Shown piece by piece: positions 1 to 6,964 of a DNA stretch of 20,106 bases. Position numbers and translations under genes: made by a program. The stretch is taken from assembly GCA_900550185.1 (NCBI GenBank), contig URRN01000013.1, positions 1-20,106 on the forward strand, written 5' to 3'. Source of the DNA: an uncultured Collinsella sp. Its GTDB lineage: Bacteria > Actinomycetota > Coriobacteriia > Coriobacteriales > Coriobacteriaceae. The first letter of the stretch is position 1. The number at the start of each line of letters is the position of its first letter. The notes below the pieces were generated by a model. It worked only from the letters and a program-made list of their open reading frames with translations, ran no database searches and was not told the DNA's origin.

Positions 1-5
1 GTTGT

Positions 6-62
6 ACCAATCGTTGGTGATTAAATCTGATGTAGGTGGTTGCCGAGCGATGTGCTCGGCAA
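6..62. other. Inverted repeats downstream of the GntP permease gene
   Basis: Two small symmetric elements lie in the 73 bases beyond the permease stop codon. ACCAATCGTTGGT (6-18) is a 5+3+5 palindrome of operator type. TTGCCGAGC (40-48) pairs perfectly with GCTCGGCAA (54-62) around a 5-base loop and would form a 9-bp hairpin just after the permease gene on the minus strand. On neither strand is the hairpin followed by a T-run, so I do not call it an intrinsic terminator. ATCTGATGT at 25-33 resembles the half-sites found upstream of the permease. What lies left of base 1 is unknown. Confidence 0.4.
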
Positions 63-73
63 AAGATGCCCGA

Positions 74-1435
74 CTAGGCGAAGAACGAGATCACCAGGGC
101 GCAGGCGAGACCCGAAAGGCCGATGAGCGTCTCCATAACGGTCCAGGACTTGAGGGTGGTCTTCTCGTCAATCTCGAGGAACGAAGAGCACATCCAGAAA
201 CCGGCATCGTTGACGTGCGAGAGAGCCGTGGCGCCGCCGCAGATGGCAAGGCAGATGGCGGCACGCATGAGCACCGAAGCGCCGGCGACCGCGGGCATGG
301 CGGCCATAATGCCCGATGCCATGGTCATGGCGACGATGGAGCTACCGACCGAGGCACGCACCATGACGGCAATCAAGAAGGCGACGACCACCAGGGGCAG
401 CGGAGAGGCCTCGAGCACGGGGCCGATAACCTGGCCCAGGCCGCAGTCCTGCAGCATCCAGCGGATCACACCGCCGCAGGCAATGACCAGCAAGATCATG
501 CCGACGGGCTTAAGCGAACGGTCGAGCAGGGCCTTGAGCTCGGCGCCGGAGTAGCCGCGCCGCGCGCCCAGCAGATACATCGCAACGAGCGTGGCGAGCG
601 TCAAAGCGACGAACGGCTTGCCCAGGAAGGCAAGGATCGAGGCGACCTGCTCGGGCATGGAGATGTAAGAAGACAGCGTGCCAAGCAGAATTAGGCAAAG
701 CGGCGTGAGCACGATCGCGAGGACCATGCCAAAGGAGGGAAGCTCCTTGTCGTCACTTGCCCCCTCGGCGGAAGTGAAATGCTCGGGAACGTCCGTAAAG
801 ATGCGGCCGCCCACGTTGCGGCCCCACACGACGCCGGCTACCGCCATGGCGATGAAGGCGGTGGGGATACCGACGAGGATCATAGTGCCCAGGTCGACAC
901 CGAGCGTGCCGGCAACCAGGACCGAACCGGCCGAAGGCGGCACGAACGCATAGCCAGCCGCCAGTCCCGCGAGCAGGGCGATGCCGTAGTAGAGGGTCGA
1001 CTTCTTGGTCTGCGACGCCACACTAAAGGCAAGCGGGATCAAAACGACCACGCCGGCCTCAAAGAACACCGTGGTGCCGATGACCAAACCGGTAATGCCT
1101 AGCGCCCAGCTGGAATGACCCTGCCCAAAGGTATCGATGAAGGTCTGGGCAATCTTCTTGGCGCCGCCGCTCTCCTCAAGAATCTGGCCAAACATCGAGC
1201 CGAGGCCAATGAGCAGGGCGATGTTTTGCAGCGTGGTTCCCACGCCCTTGGTGACAGTGTCCGCCACCAGGTCGAGCGGCATACCGGCGCCGATGCCGAT
1301 CGCGAGCGCCGAGACCATCATCGAAAGCACAGGATGCAGCTTGAACTTAATGATGAGCGCAAGCAGCAGCGCGATGCCCACGATAGCGGCGATGACCAGC
1401 CTGGTGGGGTCGGCCATAAACGTTGGGTCTGACAT
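74..1435 (-). CDS. GntP-family gluconate/sugar-acid permease
   Basis: This is a 453-residue, very hydrophobic protein of the GntP (gluconate:H+ symporter) family, which imports gluconate and related aldonic or hexuronic-derived acids across the inner membrane. Hydrophobic segments run along the whole length, and the family signature SHVNDAGFWM is present at about residues 406-415, followed by a last membrane helix. Length matches the family (about 440-450). The ATG at 1435 is chosen because GGAGG lies four bases upstream. It is transcribed divergently from a FadR-type regulator gene, the usual arrangement for a transporter controlled by its neighbour, and the spacer carries several symmetric sites. 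The substrate cannot be read from sequence: gluconate, 2-keto-3-deoxygluconate or another sugar acid are all possible. The family call is firm; the substrate is inference. Confidence 0.93.
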   Translation of the reverse strand: MSDPTFMADPTRLVIAAIVGIALLLALIIKFKLHPVLSMMVSALAIGIGAGMPLDLVADTVTKGVGTTLQNIALLIGLGSMFGQILEESGGAKKIAQTFIDTFGQGHSSWALGITGLVIGTTVFFEAGVVVLIPLAFSVASQTKKSTLYYGIALLAGLAAGYAFVPPSAGSVLVAGTLGVDLGTMILVGIPTAFIAMAVAGVVWGRNVGGRIFTDVPEHFTSAEGASDDKELPSFGMVLAIVLTPLCLILLGTLSSYISMPEQVASILAFLGKPFVALTLATLVAMYLLGARRGYSGAELKALLDRSLKPVGMILLVIACGGVIRWMLQDCGLGQVIGPVLEASPLPLVVVAFLIAVMVRASVGSSIVAMTMASGIMAAMPAVAGASVLMRAAICLAICGGATALSHVNDAGFWMCSSFLEIDEKTTLKSWTVMETLIGLSGLACALVISFFA

Positions 1436-1447
1436 CTTTCCTCCAAT

Positions 1448-1476
1448 TCATCAGACCTTTTGAATTCGTCTGATGA
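1448..1476. promoter_or_regulatory. Inverted repeat TCATCAGAC/GTCTGATGA at the permease start
   Basis: TCATCAGAC (1448-1456) and GTCTGATGA (1468-1476) are perfect inverted copies separated by 11 bases. They lie immediately upstream of the permease ribosome binding site. A possible minus-strand -10 hexamer TATAGT (1476-1481) abuts the repeat, and another half-site, GGTCTGATG, lies beyond it at 1496-1504. The arrangement suits repression of the permease promoter. No good -35 match is visible. Confidence 0.55.
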
Positions 1477-1525
1477 CTATAGCGTGTTTTGGAAAGGTCT
1501 GATGTTTCATTTTGAAATTTGTTCG

Positions 1526-1544
1526 AAATACATCTGATGTATTT
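1526..1544. promoter_or_regulatory. 19-bp perfect palindrome, candidate operator of the FadR-type regulator
   Basis: AAATACATCTGATGTATTT is a perfect 9+1+9 palindrome centred on the T at 1535, between the divergent permease and regulator genes. Its core CATCTGATG shares CATCAGA/TCTGATG with the sites at 1448-1476 and 1496-1504. FadR-subfamily GntR proteins bind short odd-centred palindromes as dimers and usually regulate the divergent gene, so this is the best operator candidate for the product of 1670-2362. This assignment is inference. Confidence 0.6.
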
Positions 1545-1554
1545 GGTAAACGGT
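1545..1554 (+). promoter_or_regulatory. GGTAAACGGT site, possible degenerate LacI-like operator
   Basis: GGTAAACGGT directly follows the 19-bp palindrome. The same 10-mer occurs inverted at 2388-2397 (ACCGTTTACC), upstream of the SDR gene. It differs at two positions from GGTGAACGTT found upstream of the GH105 gene. It could be a weak half-type site for the same LacI-family protein, but this is only a resemblance. Confidence 0.3.
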
Positions 1555-1669
1555 CGTATTTGCGCTGCGAACGGTATATCTAAGCCGCCCGACTCAAATC
1601 CAGCGGCCAATATCGCATCCGTGGTGCGCTAAAATAGCTCAGATGAATTTTGTAATGAAAGGTATAGCT

Positions 1670-2362
1670 ATGGCCCGCGCCGAATCGGGACTCCCCGAGC
1701 AAATATCGGAGAAAATCATTCAACTGATCCTGGATGAGCATCTTGAGCAAGGCGACCGCCTGCCCAAGGAGGCTGTGCTCGTCGAGCGCCTGGGTGCTGG
1801 CAGGAGCACCGTACGCGAAGCCATGAAGCTGCTGCAGTCGCGCAACATCGTGCGTATTAAGCAGGGCTCGGGCACCTATGTGGCATCAAACCCCGGCGTT
1901 GCCGACGACCCGCTGGGCTTTACCTTTATCGACGACAAGCAGCGTCTGGCGCGCGACCTACTCGAGGTGCGCTTTATGATCGAGCCGCAGATTGCACGCA
2001 TGGCAGCCGAGCACGCAACCAACGACCAGGTCGTCTGTATCAAAGAGCTCTGCGACGAATCCGAGCGCCTGGCCGAGGCCGGTGAGGATTACTCCGCCGC
2101 CGACACCGCGTTCCACAATGCCATTGCCGAGAGCTCCGGAAACCTCGTCGTTCCCCGCCTAATGGGCGTGCTCAAGGCGTCTGTCCCCCTGTTTATTGAC
2201 TTGACCGGCAAAAAGCTGGTTGAGGAGACCATCCGCACCCACCGTGGCGTGGCCGACGCCATCGCCGCGCGCAATCCCACCGCAGCGCACGACACGATGT
2301 ACCTGCATCTGGTGTACAACCGCAACATGATTGCGGAGGGCACGCAGGAACAGAGCGAATAA
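1670..2362 (+). CDS. GntR-family (FadR/FCD subfamily) transcriptional regulator
   Basis: This is a 230-residue cytoplasmic DNA-binding protein. Residues about 10-72 form the GntR winged helix, with LPKEAVLVERLGAGRSTVREA in the recognition-helix region and the wing motif IKQGSGTYV. The rest is an FCD ligand-binding domain, with the usual metal-site pattern visible as D145, H149, H191 and H213. Length is normal for the subfamily. ATG at 1670 is preferred over in-frame ATGs at 1643 and 1655 because GAAAGG sits at 1657-1662, matching the same leader before the SDR and kdpD genes. The divergent GntP permease and the downstream sugar-acid enzymes suggest a hexuronate or aldonate intermediate as effector and the palindrome at 1526-1544 as target. 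The effector itself cannot be named. Confidence 0.92.
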   Translation: MARAESGLPEQISEKIIQLILDEHLEQGDRLPKEAVLVERLGAGRSTVREAMKLLQSRNIVRIKQGSGTYVASNPGVADDPLGFTFIDDKQRLARDLLEVRFMIEPQIARMAAEHATNDQVVCIKELCDESERLAEAGEDYSAADTAFHNAIAESSGNLVVPRLMGVLKASVPLFIDLTGKKLVEETIRTHRGVADAIAARNPTAAHDTMYLHLVYNRNMIAEGTQEQSE

Positions 2363-2387
2363 ACGTCCGCGCGGCAAGGGCGAGATC

Positions 2388-2418
2388 ACCGTTTACCTTT
2401 TAAAAGTGAACGTTCACC
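2388..2418. promoter_or_regulatory. LacI-like operator upstream of the SDR gene
   Basis: AGTGAACGTTCACC (2405-2418) contains the perfect 12-bp palindrome GTGAACGTTCAC with the central CG typical of LacI-family operators. It matches 12 of 14 positions of the general LacI/CcpA-type pattern TGWNANCGNTNWCA. An inverted GGTAAACGGT lies just before it at 2388-2397. Near-identical sites occur at 18223-18236 and 18264-18277 before the GH105 gene. A further partial match, TGAACGTTTC, lies at 2497-2506 just before the SDR ribosome binding site. No LacI-family regulator is encoded in the window. Confidence 0.6.
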
Positions 2419-2425
2419 TGATTTT

Positions 2426-2460
2426 AGGAGAATCTGATTTTTAAATCCTCCTCTTCTCCT
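2426..2460. promoter_or_regulatory. Nested inverted repeat in the SDR gene leader
   Basis: AGGAGAA (2426-2432) and TTCTCCT (2454-2460) are inverted, and inside them GATTT (2436-2440) and AAATC (2443-2447) are inverted around TT. AATCTGATT (2431-2439) also has the same ATCTGAT core as the palindrome at 1526-1544, so the local GntR regulator might act here. A weak promoter, TTGTAT (2470-2475) and TATAGA (2491-2496) with 15-bp spacing, follows. All of this is tentative. Confidence 0.35.
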
Positions 2461-2522
2461 ATACTGACCTTGTATGAAAAGCAAGACTTATATAGATGAA
2501 CGTTTCTTTTGAAAGGATCGCT

Positions 2523-3332
2523 ATGTCTGATCTTATGGACAGCTTCCGTCTGGACGGCAAGGTCGCACTGGTAACCGGCGCCACCTATGGCATTGGCATG
2601 GCCATTGCCGAGGCGCTCGGAGAGGCCGGCGCCAAGATCGCCTTTAACGCACGTCACGCCGACAAGGTCGCCGAGGCCGAGAAGCACTACTGCGAGCTGG
2701 GCTTTGAGGCCCATGGTTACGTGGCAGACGTCACCGACGAGGCCGTCGTCGCCGAGCTCATCGCCAAGATCGAGGCCGACTTTGGTACCACGCCCGATAT
2801 CCTGGTCAACAACGCCGGCGTCATTCAGCGCACCCCGATGCTCGACATGAGCGCCGAGGACTTCCGTCGTGTCGTCGATATTGACCTCAACGCACCGTTT
2901 ATCGTGTCCAAGGCCTGTCTGCCCGGCATGATCGCCAAGGGCCACGGCAAGATCATCAACATCTGCTCGATGATGAGTGAGCTGGGCCGCGAGACCATCG
3001 CCGGCTATGCCGCGGCCAAGGGCGGCCTGAAGATGCTCACCAAGAACATCTGCTCGGAGTTTGGCGAGGCCAATATCCAGTGCAACGGCATTGGGCCCGG
3101 CTACATCGCCACGCCGCAAACCGCACCGCTGCGCGAGACGCAGCCCGACGGCAGCCGCCACCCGTTTGACCAGTTCATCATTGCCAAGACGCCGGCCGCC
3201 CGTTGGGGCACGCCCGAGGACCTGAAGGGCCCCGCCGTGTTCCTGGCTTCCGACGCGTCGAACTTCGTCAACGGCCACATCCTCTACGTCGACGGCGGCA
3301 TCCTCGCATACATTGGAAAGCAGCCTCAATAA
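2523..3332 (+). CDS. SDR dehydrogenase, gluconate 5-dehydrogenase / KduD-DhuD type
   Basis: This is a 269-residue cytosolic short-chain dehydrogenase. The NAD(P)-binding TGATYGIG is at residues 18-25, NNAG at 96-99, the catalytic serine at about S149, and Y162 with K166. The C-terminal VDGGILAYIGKQP is typical of proteins annotated as gluconate 5-dehydrogenase, a group that includes KduD and the streptococcal DhuD, which interconvert 2,5-diketo-3-deoxygluconate and 2-keto-3-deoxygluconate. The ATG at 2523 is preceded by GAAAGGA; the in-frame ATG at 2496 lacks a ribosome binding site and lies within an operator-like sequence. The isomerase gene 140 bases downstream and the GH105 gene under a matching operator favour a role in unsaturated-uronate catabolism. 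Gluconate/5-ketogluconate interconversion with the GntP permease is the alternative. Confidence 0.88.
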   Translation: MSDLMDSFRLDGKVALVTGATYGIGMAIAEALGEAGAKIAFNARHADKVAEAEKHYCELGFEAHGYVADVTDEAVVAELIAKIEADFGTTPDILVNNAGVIQRTPMLDMSAEDFRRVVDIDLNAPFIVSKACLPGMIAKGHGKIINICSMMSELGRETIAGYAAAKGGLKMLTKNICSEFGEANIQCNGIGPGYIATPQTAPLRETQPDGSRHPFDQFIIAKTPAARWGTPEDLKGPAVFLASDASNFVNGHILYVDGGILAYIGKQPQ

Positions 3333-3336
3333 GCGT

Positions 3337-3449
3337 CACCGCAACTGCCCACATCAGGTTTCATCCACTCGTTTTTCATTTGAGTTGCGGTGAGATAAGG
3401 ATTGGTTTTGGCTTCTATCAGGCAAAACAGTCCGTATTCCACCGCAAGT
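3337..3449. repeat. Intergenic repeat element, copy 1 (TTGCGGTG/CACCGCAA)
   Basis: Three copies of the core occur here: CACCGCAACT (3337-3346), its inverted form AGTTGCGGTG (3383-3392), and CACCGCAAGT (3440-3449). The stretch 3383-3449 aligns with 14647-14713: both begin AGTTGCGGTG, contain AGATAAGG, and end with AAAACAGTCCGTATT followed by YCACCGCAA. It fills the gap between the SDR and isomerase genes on the same strand. The arms could fold in RNA, but no T-run follows on the plus strand, so it need not terminate transcription. Confidence 0.65.
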
Positions 3450-3472
3450 TAGAAATAGGAAGGTAATTCGCA

Positions 3473-4114
3473 ATGAAAATCGCTCTGATCAACGAAAACT
3501 CTCAGAACTCCAAGAACCCTATGATCGAGGCTGCCCTTAAGAAGGTTGTCGAGCCCATGGGCCACACCGTCTTTAACTATGGCATGTATGCCGACGCCGA
3601 CTCCAAGCCCCTCACCTATGTGCAGAACGGCATCCTGGCCGCCGTGCTGCTCAACTCCGGCGCTGCCGACTACGTCGTGACCGGCTGTGGCACCGGCGAG
3701 GGCGCCATGCTCGCCTGCAACTCCTTCCCCGGCGTGCTGTGCGGCCATGTTGCCGACCCGCTCGATGCCTACACCTTTGCCCAGGTCAACGACGGTAACG
3801 CTGTCGCCATGCCCTTCGCCCTCAAGAACGGCTGGGGCCAGGAGCTCAACCTCGAGTACACCTTTGAGAAGCTCTTTGGCTTTGGTTCGGGCAACGGCTA
3901 TCCTGCCGAGCGTGTTGAGCCCGAGCAGCGCAACAAGAAGATCCTCGACGGCGTCCGCGCTGTGACTATGCGTCCGCTCGTCGACGTTCTGGGCGAGATC
4001 GATCAGGACCTGGTGAAGGGCGCACTTGCCGGCGAACACTTCCAGGAGTACTTCTTTGCCAACGCAACCGACGAGGCCATCATCGCCAAGGTCAAGGAGA
4101 TCCTGGGCCTCTAA
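3473..4114 (+). CDS. RpiB/LacAB-family sugar-phosphate isomerase-like protein, DhuI type
   Basis: This is a 213-residue cytosolic protein of the RpiB/LacA/LacB fold. The family's active-site loop is recognisable as GCGTGEGAMLACN (residues 71-83) with cysteine C72, followed by DPLDAYTFAQVNDGNAVAMP, corresponding to the RpiB phosphate/cofactor-free sugar-binding region. It is longer than typical RpiB or LacA/B (about 140-170 residues), with an extra C-terminal part. A longer RpiB-like clade includes streptococcal DhuI, the 4-deoxy-L-threo-5-hexosulose-uronate ketol-isomerase, which works with an SDR partner (DhuD) encoded nearby; the SDR gene directly upstream here fits that pairing. AGGAAGG at 3457-3463 supports the ATG at 3473. 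It could be co-transcribed with the SDR gene across the repeat. Family firm; substrate inferred from neighbours. Confidence 0.85.
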   Translation: MKIALINENSQNSKNPMIEAALKKVVEPMGHTVFNYGMYADADSKPLTYVQNGILAAVLLNSGAADYVVTGCGTGEGAMLACNSFPGVLCGHVADPLDAYTFAQVNDGNAVAMPFALKNGWGQELNLEYTFEKLFGFGSGNGYPAERVEPEQRNKKILDGVRAVTMRPLVDVLGEIDQDLVKGALAGEHFQEYFFANATDEAIIAKVKEILGL

Positions 4115-4139
4115 TCGCACGACCTATTGCAGCTAACGC

Positions 4140-4180
4140 AAGCGGCGGTCGTCCCATGTACGGGACGACCGCCGCTTTTT
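4140..4180 (+). terminator. Rho-independent terminator after the isomerase gene
   Basis: A 16-base stem (4140-4155 with 4162-4177, perfect) closes on the loop ATGTAC and runs into five Ts (4176-4180). It lies 26 bases past the isomerase stop codon. The reductase gene converges from the right; on the minus strand the stem is followed by only two Ts, so termination there would be weaker. Confidence 0.93.
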
Positions 4181-4234
4181 GCTATCTACCGACTGACGCC
4201 GCGGGGATAGGCCTCACATGCACCAAGGGGTTGA

Positions 4235-6184
4235 CTAGAGCTCGCAAGCAACCTTGTAGCCATCGCCGATGGCGTCGCGGATGTTGCCGCACTTGTTGGC
4301 ATCGCCCAACACGTGGGTGGTAACGCCGGCTGCAGCAAGGTCGTCGGCCAACTTGGTATTGGGACGATAGCCCATGGCAAGTACCAGCGTATCGGCATCG
4401 GCGATGGTGTGGATCTCGCCGTCCTTTTCGTAGCTGATGGCATCCTCGGTAATCTCGGTCACCTTGGCCTCGGTCAGCACGTGAACGCCCTTGGAGAGCA
4501 TGCGCGTGATGAGCACCGCGCGACCGGCGCCGCCCTCGTTGGCGGCGAGCGTCTTGGTCATCTCGATGACGGTGACGTCGCGATTGGCCGGCGACAGATC
4601 GTTGACCAACGGGGCCAGGTAGTCGGCCGTCTCGCAACCGACGGTGCCGCCGCCCACGATGACAATCTTCTTGCCCGGGAAAGCCTTGCCGCCCAACAGG
4701 TCGTCAGCCGTCATGACCTGCTTAAATCCCTGCATGAAGGCCGGGGCGATGGGCTCGGCGCCATAGGCCAGGACGACCTCGTAGCCGGCGTAGTCACGCT
4801 GAATGTCCTCGGCAGTAAGCTCGGTGCCAAATACGCACTTCACGCCGGCCTCGGCCAGGCGACGATACTGATACTTGATCACGCGGGTGAGTTCCTGCTT
4901 TGCCGGCGGAACGGCTGCGATACGCATCTCGCCGCCCGGCTCGTCCTGCTTATCCACGAGCACCACGTTGTGACCGCGCTTGGCGGCAATGAACGCCGCC
5001 TCCATGCCCGCAGGACCGGCGCCCACAACCAGTACGTTCTTGGCCTCGGCGGCAGGCTCGTAACCGGCCTCGTCGCGCTCAACATCGGGGTTGACGGTGC
5101 AGGAGATGCGCTTGCCGAACATAATGCCGTTCAGGCAGCGCAGGCAGCCGATGCAGGGGCGGATGTCGTCGGCGTTGCCGGCAGCGGCCTTATTGCAGAA
5201 CTCGGCATCGCACAGATTGGCGCGGCCCATCATGCAGATGTCGGCGGCACCGTCCTCGATCAGCTCCTCGGCGATCCAGGCCTCGTTAATGCGACCGACG
5301 GTGGCGACGGGAATGTTGACGTGCTTTTTAATCTCGCGCGAGCAGGCGGCGTGCGAGGCCTGCTGCGTACCGGCGGCGGGAATCGCAGAGCCGCGCTTGA
5401 TGGTGGTGCCGCCCGACACATGAATCATGTCGACGCCGGCCTTCTCCAGGCGACGCGAGACGTAGATCATGTCGTTGAGGGTCAGGCCGCCATCGGTGTA
5501 CTCGTCGCCCGAGATACGGACGTCGATGATAAAGTCCTTGCCGCAGCGCTCGCGAATCTCGGCGATAACCTCGAGCAAGAAGCGCATACGGGCGTCGAGC
5601 GAGCCGCCGTACTCATCGGTACGCTTGTTATAGAGCGGGGTCAAAAAGCCGCCGAGCATGCCGTGGGCGTGTGCCGCATGGACCTCGACGCCATCGACAC
5701 CGGCCTTCTGCATACGCACGGCAGCGTCACCGAACTGATGCGTGAGCTCGTGGATCTCATCCACCGTAATGGGGCGCGGCGCCTCGCGGGCATAGGACGG
5801 ACCCACAAAGGACGGAGCGATCAGGCGCGGCGTGCCCGGAATGTTAAAGGCCATGTAGGCGGGGTGGAAGAGCTGCGGCATGATCTTGCAGCCATACTCG
5901 TGGACGGCCGCGGCGAGCTTTTCCCAGCCGGGGATAAACGTGTCGTCGTAGCAGCACATGTCACCCGGCAGATAGGTATAGGTGGGCTCGACCGTCACGA
6001 CCTCGGTGATGATCAGGCCCACGCCGCCCTTGGCGCGGGCACGGTAATGATCGACCAAGTCGTCGGTCACATAGCCATGATCGGCCAGGTTGGTGGATAC
6101 CGGCGGCATAAAGACGCGGTTCTTGACCTCGGTCGTACCGACCTTGATCGGGCTAAAGAGCATTGGATAGGCAGAGGACTCCAT
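4235..6184 (-). CDS. Old-yellow-enzyme/Fe-S/FAD reductase (2-enoate reductase / FadH-like)
   Basis: This 649-residue protein has the three-part build of 2,4-dienoyl-CoA and 2-enoate reductases. An FMN-binding TIM barrel (about 5-330) has HAAH at 169-172 and NKRTDEYGG at 186-194. A 4Fe-4S motif uses C344, C347, C350 and C362. An FAD/NAD(P) part has GAGPAG (388-393) and GGGTVG (511-516). Such enzymes pass electrons from NAD(P)H via FAD and Fe-S to FMN and reduce activated C=C bonds. Two oddities: the cysteine spacing is CX2CX2CX11C rather than the usual CX2CX3CX11C, and the position of the usual active-site tyrosine (HxxHxGY) appears to be methionine (M176). ATG at 6184 has AAAGGAA upstream. 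A tandem GCGGATAC lies upstream (6243-6259, read on the minus strand). Its substrate is unknown; the gene stands alone between two modules. Confidence 0.9.
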   Translation of the reverse strand: MESSAYPMLFSPIKVGTTEVKNRVFMPPVSTNLADHGYVTDDLVDHYRARAKGGVGLIITEVVTVEPTYTYLPGDMCCYDDTFIPGWEKLAAAVHEYGCKIMPQLFHPAYMAFNIPGTPRLIAPSFVGPSYAREAPRPITVDEIHELTHQFGDAAVRMQKAGVDGVEVHAAHAHGMLGGFLTPLYNKRTDEYGGSLDARMRFLLEVIAEIRERCGKDFIIDVRISGDEYTDGGLTLNDMIYVSRRLEKAGVDMIHVSGGTTIKRGSAIPAAGTQQASHAACSREIKKHVNIPVATVGRINEAWIAEELIEDGAADICMMGRANLCDAEFCNKAAAGNADDIRPCIGCLRCLNGIMFGKRISCTVNPDVERDEAGYEPAAEAKNVLVVGAGPAGMEAAFIAAKRGHNVVLVDKQDEPGGEMRIAAVPPAKQELTRVIKYQYRRLAEAGVKCVFGTELTAEDIQRDYAGYEVVLAYGAEPIAPAFMQGFKQVMTADDLLGGKAFPGKKIVIVGGGTVGCETADYLAPLVNDLSPANRDVTVIEMTKTLAANEGGAGRAVLITRMLSKGVHVLTEAKVTEITEDAISYEKDGEIHTIADADTLVLAMGYRPNTKLADDLAAAGVTTHVLGDANKCGNIRDAIGDGYKVACEL

Positions 6185-6277
6185 GCGGAATTCCTTTCGT
6201 TTGAGCCGCTCGGCGGCAGTTGCTAACGTACCTATCGTATCAGTATCCGCCGTATCCGCACTCGCTCGCACTCCTCA

Positions 6278-6321
6278 CCTTCAATCCCGACCCTCACAAA
6301 AAGTTGCGGTGGGATTGAGGG
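6278..6321. repeat. Intergenic repeat element, copy 2, between kdpC and the reductase gene
   Basis: ACAAAAAGTTGCGGTGG (6296-6312) is identical to 14641-14657 and carries the AGTTGCGGTG core. It is enclosed by CCTTCAATCCC (6278-6288) and GGGATTGAGGG (6311-6321), which pair with one G-U. A competing inner pair (CCCTCA at 6291-6296 with TGAGGG at 6316-6321) is also possible. On the minus strand the element reads CCACCGCAACTTTTTGT downstream of kdpC, so it may contribute to ending the kdpFABC transcript, though no stem directly precedes the T-run. Confidence 0.6.
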
Positions 6322-6361
6322 CCCAGACAGTCAGTCACGCCCTCATCCGCCACTCCTTCAC

Positions 6362-6952
6362 CTACAGCACGCCGTCCAGCATAAGGTTCACCTTAAGCAC
6401 GTTGACCGTGGGCTCGCCGAACACGCCGAGGAAACGGCCCTTGGTGCACGCGGCGATGATGTCGCGCACCTCGTCCTCACTTTTGCCCGTGGCTTTGGCA
6501 AGGCGCGGGACCTGGTACTCGGCAGCATCCGGAGAGATCTCCGGGTCGAGGCCGGACCCCGAACACGTCACCAGGTCGACGGGCACAGCGTCCATATCGG
6601 CATCGGGATTGGCGGCGCGAATCTTCTTCACGCGCGCATCTATCAGCTGCCGATACTCCTCACTCGCCGGGGACAGGTTGGACGGGGCACCATACGCCAT
6701 GAGCTCGCCGTCTTCGCCTTCGACAATTGACACGTTCTGGATACGACCCCACATGTGGGCTTCGTCATCGAAGTTCTGGCCGATGAGCTCGGAACCCACA
6801 ACCTTGCCGTCGACCGTAATAAGCGATCCGTTCGCCTGGTACGGAAACGCAAGCTGCACGACGCCGGTCACCACGAGCGTGTACCCCAGGCCGCAGACGA
6901 TGGTAAACAGCGCGAACACGCCAAGTGCGCGCGATGCGATACCTTTGAACAT
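6362..6952 (-). CDS. kdpC: Potassium-transporting ATPase subunit KdpC
   Basis: This 196-residue subunit has a single N-terminal membrane helix (about residues 10-35) and an extracytoplasmic domain. Family motifs are present: the GSELIGQNF stretch after the helix and PVDLVTCSGSGLDPEIS near the middle. KdpC assembles with KdpA, KdpB and KdpF in the high-affinity K+ pump and is thought to help K+ loading or complex stability. It is the last gene of the operon, 12 bases after the kdpB stop, with GGAGG in the gap. Length is typical (about 190). Downstream lies intergenic repeat copy 2. Confidence 0.97.
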   Translation of the reverse strand: MFKGIASRALGVFALFTIVCGLGYTLVVTGVVQLAFPYQANGSLITVDGKVVGSELIGQNFDDEAHMWGRIQNVSIVEGEDGELMAYGAPSNLSPASEEYRQLIDARVKKIRAANPDADMDAVPVDLVTCSGSGLDPEISPDAAEYQVPRLAKATGKSEDEVRDIIAACTKGRFLGVFGEPTVNVLKVNLMLDGVL

Positions 6953-6964
6953 ACAAACCTCCGT

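Noticed and set aside
40..62. Hairpin after the permease gene as a rho-independent terminator
   Set aside because: The stem is perfect but no T-run follows on either strand; it is kept only as an inverted repeat.
1415..1426. ATAAACGTTGGG, partial match to the GAACGTT operator
   Set aside because: It is within the first codons of the permease gene and lacks the symmetric half; treated as chance.
2424..3329. A 301-codon frame antisense to the SDR gene
   Set aside because: Shadow of the SDR gene in the opposite strand; no domain and no plausible start context.
4313..6226. A 637-codon open frame antisense to the OYE-type reductase gene
   Set aside because: It mirrors the GC-biased codons of the opposite strand; its product is rich in His, Gly, Asp and Arg with no recognisable domain, whereas the minus-strand frame has full FMN, Fe-S and FAD motifs and a good ribosome binding site.
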